Translations under genes and position numbers: made by a program
Notes under the pieces: generated by a model
What the model saw: only the letters and a program-made list of their open reading frames with translations
Database searches by the model: none
What the model was told of the DNA's origin: nothing
Origin: JAZLIC01 sp045617225
GTDB lineage: Bacteria > Bacillota > Clostridia > Monoglobales > Monoglobaceae
NCBI GenBank assembly: GCA_045617225.1
Contig: JAZLIC010000054.1
Span: 1 to 18,215, forward strand
Length of the DNA stretch: 18,215 bases
Direction of reading: 5' to 3'
Shown here: piece by piece, positions 1 through 4,915 of the stretch
How positions within the stretch are numbered: the first letter of the stretch is position 1
How the letters are laid out: every line of letters begins with the position of its first letter

Positions 1-20
1 TTAAAGCCATTTTCCTCTCC
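1..20 (-). CDS. 5' tip of a gene leaving the window; possibly aspartokinase (partial)
   Basis: On the minus strand a good ribosome binding site (GGAGAGG, 14-20) sits 3 nt before an ATG at positions 10-8, followed by GCT and TTA, so the protein begins M-A-L. The rest lies outside the window. It follows thrB on the same strand, so it is probably part of the same operon. Many clostridial aspartokinases begin M-A-L-I-V-Q-K-F-G-G, and lysC commonly neighbours hom and thrB, so aspartokinase is a reasonable guess. Three residues cannot prove it; threonine synthase or an unrelated gene would also fit. The presence of a gene start is fairly likely; its identity is inference only. Confidence 0.4.
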
Positions 21-66
21 AATCCTGTTGCGTAAAGCAACATATTTTAAATAAAATTTACATATG

Positions 67-85
67 AAAAGGGGTTGCCCCCTTT
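67..85 (-). terminator. Hairpin between thrB and the next gene (weak terminator or processing site)
   Basis: Read on the minus strand, AAAGGGG (85-79) pairs with CCCCTTT (74-68) around a GCAA loop. Only one unpaired T follows the stem, so as an intrinsic terminator it would be weak or partial. It lies 18 nt after the thrB stop and before the next RBS, so it may lower read-through or protect the upstream message 3' end. Confidence 0.4.
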
Positions 86-103
86 GATATATCGTGTTTT
101 ACT

Positions 104-1006
104 TCAAATCTCCTCTACTGTGGCACCTTTGTTGTCTGCGCTCAGCAGGCTTATGCTCCAATTACTCATCTTTTTGTCGATGGTCGGCCTGATGCTCTCA
201 CAAAAGCCAAGATTATCTGATTTTATTATAGCAATTATTGTAGGGCCTGCACCGCTTAAATACACGCCCAAAGCTCCGTTTGCGTAACAAAGATTAAAAA
301 GCTCATCCATATAAGGGATTAAACGCTTTCTGTATCTCTGGTGCAGCTTGTCGCCGACTGCGGTACGAATATTCTCATACTTGCCTGATATAAGGCTTGC
401 GGTAAGCAAAGCACTGCGCCCTGTATTAAAGACCGCATCTCTGTGCGAAACCGCTTCCGGCAGTATGCCTCGTGACTTTTTGGTTTGCAGATAGAAAGAA
501 GGTATAAGTGCCGCAAACTTTAAATCGTCTTTGATTTCGGTCTTGACAAACTTTACATCACTTTTGTTTAGTATATTTACCGTAAAGCCGCCGAGAAGTG
601 CCGGAGTAACATTATCCGGATGTCCTTCAAGCTCTGCGGCAATACGCAAAATATCGTTTTGCGAAAGTTTATTTCCCGATATTGCATTTCCTGCAAGCAA
701 GCCGCCCACAATCCCTGCACTGCTGCTGCCGAGTCCCCGGGTCACCGGGATATTATTTTCAAGCGTCAGATGTATGCCGTGTGCTTTATATCCCACTTCT
801 TTAAAAACACGGGCCATAGAGCGATAAATCAAGTTGCGCTCATCTGTATGCAAAAACCGGCTTGTTTCGTCTAAAATGTCTATTTTAAGGCCGTCGTCCG
901 TTTCTTCGGCGGTAACATAATTATAAAGGGAAAGAGCAATGCCCATACTGTCAAATCCCGGACCTATGTTTGCGCTTGTTGCCGGCACCTGTATTTTAAA
1001 CTTCAT
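104..1006 (-). CDS. thrB: Homoserine kinase
   Basis: Cytosolic GHMP-family kinase that phosphorylates L-homoserine with ATP to give O-phosphohomoserine, the substrate of threonine synthase. At 300 aa it has the normal family length. Visible motifs are the N-terminal substrate-side segment VPATSANIGPGFDSMG (7-22), the glycine/serine-rich ATP loop PVTRGLGSSSAG (87-98), EGHPDN (127-132) and the C-terminal SGAGPT (251-256). All three GHMP signatures are intact, so the enzyme should be active. The start codon overlaps the hom stop by one base (TAATG), which implies translational coupling to hom. No threonine synthase is present in the window; it may lie beyond the left edge or elsewhere. Confidence 0.96.
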   Translation of the reverse strand: MKFKIQVPATSANIGPGFDSMGIALSLYNYVTAEETDDGLKIDILDETSRFLHTDERNLIYRSMARVFKEVGYKAHGIHLTLENNIPVTRGLGSSSAGIVGGLLAGNAISGNKLSQNDILRIAAELEGHPDNVTPALLGGFTVNILNKSDVKFVKTEIKDDLKFAALIPSFYLQTKKSRGILPEAVSHRDAVFNTGRSALLTASLISGKYENIRTAVGDKLHQRYRKRLIPYMDELFNLCYANGALGVYLSGAGPTIIAIIKSDNLGFCESIRPTIDKKMSNWSISLLSADNKGATVEEI

Positions 1007-2211
1007 TATTCGCCTACCATTCTGAGAGTTTTTATAACTTCTCTGCCGCCTAAGGTATTATTTATAAATTCCGCAAGCTCTGCATCGTTCAGCTCAGGTG
1101 TAACCAATGCGAATTCGTCATTTTTGTTATCTAATGCGGCACATACAAAGTCACCCTTTAAGCCTTCGTTATTGCCCTTTATGCGTAAGCAGTAGCTTGC
1201 ACGCTGTTCCTTGTCGTCCAAAAGGTATCCGTCCTCAGCCTCACTCCAACCTAAGCGTATGTGTCGGTCTTTGTTCTTGACACAGTCGATAATATCGGAA
1301 ACAACTGCACTTGCGGTAGGAAGCGAGCCTGCGCCTCTGCCGTAAAACATAACATCGCCCAAAGCGTCGCCACGCACCAAAATGCCGTTAAATACATCAT
1401 CAATACCGGCGAGGGGGTGTTCCTTCGGAAGAATGGCAGGGCAGACACGGGCATAAACGCCGTTTTCTGATTTGTCAGCCATACCCAAAAGCTTGATTAC
1501 ACCGCCGAGTTTTTCGGCGTATTCAACATCTTCGGAGGTTATTTTGGTAATACCCTCACAGGAAATATCGTCACTGTTTATATATTTGCCGAATGCAAGT
1601 GATGCAAGAATAGCAATCTTTCGGCAGGTATCGTGGCCTTCTATATCGGCGGTAGGGTCCTTCTCCGCATAGCCCTTTTCCTGGGCACTGCGCAGAGCAT
1701 CGTCAAACGACGTACCTTCTTTTATCATAGATGTCAGTATATAGTTGGTAGTACCGTTTAAGATGCCGATAACATTGGTAAGCTCGTTTGCCGCAAGACT
1801 TGAATAGAGCGGACGGATAATAGGAATACCGCCTCCGACGCTTGCTTCAAATAAGTAGCTTACATTATTCTCTTTGGCAATGTTTAAAAGCTCCGTGCCG
1901 TGCTTTGCTACAAGCTCTTTGTTTGAGGAAACAACGCTCTTGCCGGCAAGAAGAAGTGCCTTTGTAAACTCATAAGCAGGCTTGGTGCCGCCCATAACCT
2001 CCGCAACAACGCCAACCTCCGGGTCGTTTAGAATATCATTAAAGTCCTTTGTAAAGCAGTCGAACTTACTGCCCTCAAAGTCACGAAGGTCCAAAATGTG
2101 AGCAATTTCTATTTCCTCACCGCTGCGACGCAGCATTGTTTCGTTTTTTATGCCGATAATCTCGCCGACACCGCTGCCTACAACGCCGAAACCCATAATT
2201 GCAATTTTCAT
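1006..2211 (-). CDS. hom: Homoserine dehydrogenase with shortened C-terminal ACT-like region
   Basis: NAD(P)-dependent reduction of L-aspartate 4-semialdehyde to L-homoserine, the branch-point step to threonine and methionine. Visible motifs are the Rossmann loop GFGVVGSG (7-14), NKELVAKHG (97-105), EASVGGGIP (122-130), NGTTNYI (152-158) and the catalytic-domain signature KGYAEKDPTADIEGHD (179-194). A GRGAG segment follows at 291-295. The C-terminal part (about 338-401) resembles an ACT regulatory domain at its two ends, but the stretch that normally forms the first helix and loop (the GV-xxx-I region) is replaced by only a few residues. The total is 401 aa, against about 430 for regulated Bacillus-type Hom. 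It lies 20 nt downstream of the DUF1015 gene and overlaps thrB by one base; its RBS is AAAGGA. Confidence 0.95.
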   Translation of the reverse strand: MKIAIMGFGVVGSGVGEIIGIKNETMLRRSGEEIEIAHILDLRDFEGSKFDCFTKDFNDILNDPEVGVVAEVMGGTKPAYEFTKALLLAGKSVVSSNKELVAKHGTELLNIAKENNVSYLFEASVGGGIPIIRPLYSSLAANELTNVIGILNGTTNYILTSMIKEGTSFDDALRSAQEKGYAEKDPTADIEGHDTCRKIAILASLAFGKYINSDDISCEGITKITSEDVEYAEKLGGVIKLLGMADKSENGVYARVCPAILPKEHPLAGIDDVFNGILVRGDALGDVMFYGRGAGSLPTASAVVSDIIDCVKNKDRHIRLGWSEAEDGYLLDDKEQRASYCLRIKGNNEGLKGDFVCAALDNKNDEFALVTPELNDAELAEFINNTLGGREVIKTLRMVGE

Positions 2212-2231
2212 TGGTAATCAATCCTTTCAAA

Positions 2232-3557
2232 TTAGTTCTGAGAGAACTTGTGCATTACAATACCTGTAACCAACTTTGGCCAGAAGTATGTGGACTTCTG
2301 CGGCATTTTTTCGCCTGCCAGAGATACCTCTTTGATTTCTGATACCTTTGTTGGGTTTATAATAAAGGAACAACAGAAGTCACCTGAGCGAACGGCCGAA
2401 ATCGCTTCGTGCGCAGAACGTGTGTAAACTAAATTCTTTTGTTGTGCCATATTTTCTTTATCAATACCAAAGTGCTTTTCAAGAATTAAGGTATGCAGAA
2501 CGGTAACATCTAAATGCCTGTATGCATCAGGCATATTGGGGATTTCCTTCTTCATAACGGAAATATCTTTAAGCTTTAATAAGTAGTAGTAGTCCTCGCC
2601 CGTATAGAGTGCAAAAAGCTTTTCGTCGGTTGTTTGTTTAAGACGCTCCGTAATGATTTCCGCATAATCGCCTTCGGTAAAGTGTATCTTTGATGTTGTA
2701 AAATAATTGGTAAGAAGACTGACAATGAGAGTTTCGTCAAAGTCTTTAATATTTTTAAGCATACGATGGGTAGGAAATACGAAAAGTCCGTCATCGTCCA
2801 TAGATACAAGCATCATCATAACCGTGTCATAAGATTGAAGCCCATTGGGACAGTCGTGATTGCTGCGATATTCTCTTTGGTAGTTGAGGGCGGTTTCGTA
2901 TCTGTGGTGTCCGTCTGCAATAAATAACTGCTTGTTCTCAAAAAGGGCGGTTATCTTTTGCGTAACGGAGATGTCCTTAATAATCCATATATTTTGGATA
3001 ATGCCGTCGGGAGTAGTAAAGTGTATGTCGGGCTCTCTTGCGGATTGCTCCGAGATAACGGCGTGTACGCTCTTATCGTCATCTAAATAGAGCGAGTAAA
3101 TCTGACTGATATTTGCGCCGGTGGTGCGCATAAGGTTTAAGCGGTCAGTCTTTGCCTTTGATATCGTTTCTTCGTGAGGAAGAATAATTTTTTTTGAGAA
3201 TTCTTCAAGCTCCACTGCGGAAATAATGCCCTTAAACGAATTCCTCGAATCGGTGTTCGGGAGGTCAAAAATCTGTTCGTAAATATAAAACGCAGGTGCA
3301 TCTTCAAATATCAAATCGTTATCCGCAATCCATTTGCTTAAAGCTTCTCCGGCACGGGTGTAACGGTTGTTTGTATCGTTGTCATCTGAAAACTCCTTGC
3401 CGAAGTCAATGCGGACAATATTATTATCACTGAGGTTATACAGTGTGTCTTGTTCATCAGGTGAAATAATGTCATATGGCGGTGCAGTAACCTTTGCCAA
3501 ATCAGTAAATTTATTTGTGTTGTATCTAAGCCCTTTAAAAGGGAGAACCTTTGCCAT
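2232..3557 (-). CDS. DUF1015 family protein
   Basis: A 441-aa soluble protein of the DUF1015 family, at normal family length. Recognisable conserved blocks are APPYDII (25-31), HEETISKAKTDRL (128-140) with the adjoining GANISQIYSLY, and the histidine-rich signature ADGHHRYETAL (214-224). No signal peptide or membrane segment is visible. The molecular function of the bacterial family is not firmly established to my knowledge. A link to the ParB/sulfiredoxin-fold free-serine kinases (SerK, SbnI) has been suggested by fold similarity; I treat that as a hypothesis. It is the promoter-proximal gene of a run with hom and thrB, which fits a role near amino-acid metabolism. The upstream SD is only moderate (GGAAAGG), but the start M-A-K-V-L-P-F matches the usual beginning of the family. 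Confidence 0.9.
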   Translation of the reverse strand: MAKVLPFKGLRYNTNKFTDLAKVTAPPYDIISPDEQDTLYNLSDNNIVRIDFGKEFSDDNDTNNRYTRAGEALSKWIADNDLIFEDAPAFYIYEQIFDLPNTDSRNSFKGIISAVELEEFSKKIILPHEETISKAKTDRLNLMRTTGANISQIYSLYLDDDKSVHAVISEQSAREPDIHFTTPDGIIQNIWIIKDISVTQKITALFENKQLFIADGHHRYETALNYQREYRSNHDCPNGLQSYDTVMMMLVSMDDDGLFVFPTHRMLKNIKDFDETLIVSLLTNYFTTSKIHFTEGDYAEIITERLKQTTDEKLFALYTGEDYYYLLKLKDISVMKKEIPNMPDAYRHLDVTVLHTLILEKHFGIDKENMAQQKNLVYTRSAHEAISAVRSGDFCCSFIINPTKVSEIKEVSLAGEKMPQKSTYFWPKLVTGIVMHKFSQN

Positions 3558-3595
3558 AAAATCAACGCCTTTCCGAATATTGATACATACAGAAT

Positions 3596-3624
3596 ATCAT
3601 ACTACAAAAACCCATATCCGTCAA
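3596..3624 (-). promoter_or_regulatory. Sigma-A promoter for the DUF1015-hom-thrB operon
   Basis: On the minus strand, -35 TTGACG (3624-3619) and -10 TATGAT (3601-3596) are separated by exactly 17 nt. Transcription would begin near 3588, about 30 nt before the DUF1015 start codon, leaving no room for a riboswitch or T-box leader. Confidence 0.7.
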
Positions 3625-3716
3625 GTGTTTTTAATGTCAGATGTAATATATTTCTAATATATTTTTATGAAAAAAGAGGATAATATTTAAAGAAAGATAA
3701 AAAAGGAGGAGCGAAT

Positions 3717-3845
3717 ATGATTAAATTTTCGATGGGAATGATAACAGGCGCATGCATAGGAATGGGCGTAATGATGATGGATAAGCGTGCCGTAAAGAAA
3801 GCGAAAAAGATGTACGGCAGAGTAATGAAAACCTGCGGAATATAA
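3717..3845 (+). CDS. 42-aa small membrane-type protein
   Basis: An ATG at 3717 opens a 42-codon frame ending in TAA at 3843-3845. Its RBS is near-perfect (AAGGAGG, 4-9 nt upstream). The N-terminal half is a Gly/Met-rich hydrophobic stretch (residues 4-21, with GMITGACIGMGVMMM) that could cross the membrane once. The second half is strongly basic (K/R-rich, residues 23-38). A short glycine-rich helix with a basic tail is reminiscent of YtxH-like or glycine-zipper small proteins, but I do not assign a family. The frame ends 11 nt before a strong intrinsic terminator, as expected for a monocistronic gene. It is divergent from the DUF1015 operon. I see no convincing -35/-10 pair upstream. The function is unknown. 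Confidence 0.75.
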   Translation: MIKFSMGMITGACIGMGVMMMDKRAVKKAKKMYGRVMKTCGI

Positions 3846-3856
3846 AATCGTTTAAG

Positions 3857-3885
3857 AAAGGGCGGCCAACAGGGCCGCCCTTTTT
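3857..3885 (+). terminator. Intrinsic terminator of the 42-aa gene
   Basis: AAAGGGCGGCC (3857-3867) pairs perfectly with GGCCGCCCTTT (3873-3883) around a 5-nt loop, and the T run continues to 3885. It ends exactly where the first copy of the 84-nt repeat begins. Confidence 0.88.
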
Positions 3886-3969
3886 GCGAGAAACAAATTT
3901 TACGTTGCCGACCGGGAGCGGCAGGTCTAAGCAGGGCTTGGGCGATAATTCAGAAAATTTGTTTTTCGC
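3886..3969 (+). repeat. 84-nt repeat element with inverted ends, copy 1
   Basis: This stretch recurs as the reverse complement at 13149-13232. My hand alignment gives about five substitutions and two 1-nt indels over 84 nt. The element begins GCGAGAAACAAATTTT and ends AAAATTTGTTTTTCGC, so its 16-nt ends are inverted repeats that pair fully, with one G-U. Internal short hairpins are visible (GCCG/CGGC around 3906-3921, AAGC/GCTT around 3929-3939). It could fold as a branched RNA or behave as a MITE-like or REP-like element. It starts directly after the U-tract of the preceding terminator. Open frames across it are on both strands and I regard them as accidental. Confidence 0.82.
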
Positions 3970-4314
3970 ATATTTCCGTATCTCTACGGAGGATTGGCAC
4001 TTTTGCGTATCCAAAAGTACCCAAAAGATAGCAGGGGAGCGCCCCCCTGCACCCCCAAAGGTCGCACCGCTAAAAGATATACTCTCGCCACCCGGATTTT
4101 TATCACCCGTCAGGCGTGAACTCAAACTTTTCTGCACGCGGTTTTTGGACGGTGCTTCCAAAAGATTTATTTACTGCCCGAAGATTTTTGGCAGCGGACC
4201 CAAGATTCCGTTTGGGTAATTTAAAGATTTTTCGATTGCATACCTGACTGCGTAGATTATGATAATTCTTTTGCTCTTTTAGCCAAAAGAGATTTTCTGA
4301 TTTTGTTTTATGCG
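3970..4314. other. Hairpin-rich non-coding spacer, probably part of a dispersed intergenic repeat
   Basis: I see no convincing gene in this roughly 345-nt stretch. It holds a series of short perfect hairpins: TCCGTA/TACGGA around TCTC (about 3977-3992), ACTTTTG/CAAAAGT (about 3999-4018), GCAGGGG/CCCCTGC (about 4031-4051), ACCCAA/TTGGGT (about 4198-4217) and CTCTTTT/AAAAGAG (4274-4291). Composition swings from C-rich to A/T-rich. Similar stretches rich in CAAAAGTACCCAAAAG and C-tracts are, from memory, common between genes in gut Clostridia. Only the preceding 84-nt core is repeated within this window, so calling the remainder a repeat is inference. Confidence 0.4.
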
Positions 4315-4503
4315 TTATTCTTCCATTTCGATATAAATTTCTTCCGCATCTATCTGCGCTTTTTTCAATCTGTCTTGTGCCGCTATGACCAATCTTTTAA
4401 ACTCCGCAAAATTCCCCTCGTTTTCTAATGCGTCATCAATCAGCCATATGGCGTCGGTTGCACCGTTAAATACCGTACTATACATTTTTTGATTTACTTC
4501 CAT
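4315..4503 (-). CDS. 62-aa acidic protein of unknown function
   Basis: A 62-aa frame with an excellent RBS (TAGGAGG, 7-8 nt before the ATG). It has 14 acidic and 6 basic residues and no hydrophobic membrane segment, and its second half (about 32-62) reads as a charged amphipathic helix with K-K-A-Q and D-A-E-E turns. I do not recognise the family. The start lies 2 nt after the stop of a 37-aa membrane ORF, and the RBS is inside that ORF's last codons, so the two are very likely translationally coupled. Both are transcribed from the promoter at 4735-4763. No clear terminator with a U-tract follows on this strand. Confidence 0.72.
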   Translation of the reverse strand: MEVNQKMYSTVFNGATDAIWLIDDALENEGNFAEFKRLVIAAQDRLKKAQIDAEEIYIEMEE

Positions 4504-4505
4504 TC

Positions 4506-4619
4506 TTAAATCCTCCTATAAATAAAAAATGCGGCAACCGAAGCTGCCGCACAAAAAACGCAAACTCCGATTGCTGCTACACAAATCTTAATAATAGTGG
4601 AGTATTCTTCTACACTCAC
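4506..4619 (-). CDS. 37-aa single-pass membrane peptide (GTG start)
   Basis: On the minus strand a 38-codon frame runs from GTG (4619-4617) to TAA (4508-4506). The product is M-S-V-E-E-Y-S-T, then a hydrophobic run rich in Ala, Val, Ile, Cys and Phe (about residues 9-34), ending R-R-I, which is the usual pattern of a tiny single-pass membrane protein. An in-frame TAA occurs a few codons upstream, so the start is GTG, the preceding TTG, or a later codon. No strong SD precedes the GTG, which lowers confidence. The stop is 2 nt before the ATG of the 62-aa acidic protein, whose RBS lies within the last codons here. A hairpin with a U-tract sits inside the frame. The function is unknown. Confidence 0.55.
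   Translation of the reverse strand: MSVEEYSTIIKICVAAIGVCVFCAAASVAAFFIYRRI
4524..4551 (-). terminator. UUCG-capped hairpin plus U6: terminator or attenuator inside the leader/ORF
   Basis: Read on the minus strand, GCGGCAGC (4550-4543) pairs with GTTGCCGC (4538-4531) around a TTCG loop, closed by C-G, and is followed by A and six T (4529-4524). This is a textbook intrinsic terminator shape placed about 21 nt before the ATG of the 62-aa gene and wholly inside the 37-aa frame. It could terminate most transcripts ahead of the acidic gene unless ribosomes translating the peptide open it. Confidence 0.55.
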
Positions 4620-4622
4620 CAA

Positions 4623-4728
4623 GTGGAATTTGCATTTTTATGTAAATTCAAAATGGTGACTGCAAAAATGCAGAATATCTCCGTATAGAGCAAAAATATT
4701 CCCAACCATTATTATTCATTTGTGTAGC
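4623..4728 (-). promoter_or_regulatory. Structured 5' leader of the coupled small ORFs
   Basis: Between the predicted transcription start (about 4728) and the GTG at 4619 the minus-strand RNA could form a three-way arrangement. GGT/ACC closes it, GAATAT/ATATTC with CTC/GAG inside forms one arm, and CTGCA/TGCAG with a T4 loop forms the second. I do not match it to any riboswitch class I know. It is a candidate cis-regulatory RNA only. Confidence 0.3.
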
Positions 4729-4734
4729 GTGTTT

Positions 4735-4763
4735 AGTATAGCACATATTTTATATAAATACAA
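4735..4763 (-). promoter_or_regulatory. Extended -10 promoter for the 37-aa/62-aa pair
   Basis: On the minus strand, -35 TTGTAT (4763-4758), a 17-nt spacer and -10 TATACT (4740-4735), preceded by TGC, give a TGn extended -10. It faces away from the promoter of the SLH-protein operon. Confidence 0.75.
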
Positions 4764-4840
4764 TACTTTTTTGAAAACAAAAAAGTTGCCTGTGAATTGT
4801 CAATCATATAAAGAACAGAGCGCCGATGAGTGTAAAATAT

Positions 4841-4852
4841 ATTAAATTTAAT
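4841..4852. promoter_or_regulatory. 12-bp AT palindrome upstream of the -35 (possible operator or UP element)
   Basis: ATTAAATTTAAT is a perfect 12-bp palindrome ending 2 nt before the -35 at 4855. It is nested in a wider 7-bp inverted repeat, CAATCAT (4801-4807) and ATGATTG (4851-4857). It could bind the XRE-cupin regulator of the operon or act as an A/T-rich UP element. AT-rich palindromes arise easily by chance. Confidence 0.25.
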
Positions 4853-4854
4853 GA

Positions 4855-4883
4855 TTGTAATTAAAAAAAAGATGTGATATAAT
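4855..4883 (+). promoter_or_regulatory. Promoter of the SLH protein / regulator / ligase / synthetase operon
   Basis: -35 TTGTAA (4855-4860), a 17-nt spacer and consensus -10 TATAAT (4878-4883) with TGA in front (extended -10). The start would be near 4890, giving a leader of about 25 nt. Confidence 0.85.
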
Positions 4884-4915
4884 TAAAAGAATGTTTTATG
4901 ATGGGAGGTTTAGCA

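Noticed and set aside
3721..4161. 146-aa open frame on the minus strand
   Set aside because: It reads antisense through the 42-aa gene, the terminator and the 84-nt repeat, has no RBS and a composition typical of hairpin translation; I treat it as accidental.
3884..4219. 111-aa open frame on the plus strand
   Set aside because: It starts at the terminator U-tract and translates the repeat element. The related frame from the second copy is in a different context, which points to repeat DNA and not a gene.
4274..4291. CTCTTTT/AAAAGAG hairpin downstream of the 62-aa gene as its terminator
   Set aside because: On the minus strand it is followed by CAAAAG and not a U-tract, and the stem is A/T-rich and weak; there is no plus-strand gene ending just before it.
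4898..4915. Upstream in-frame start for the SLH-like protein
   Set aside because: The later ATG at 4916 has the correctly spaced GGGAGG and gives a standard signal peptide; the earlier ATG would place the SD inside the coding sequence.
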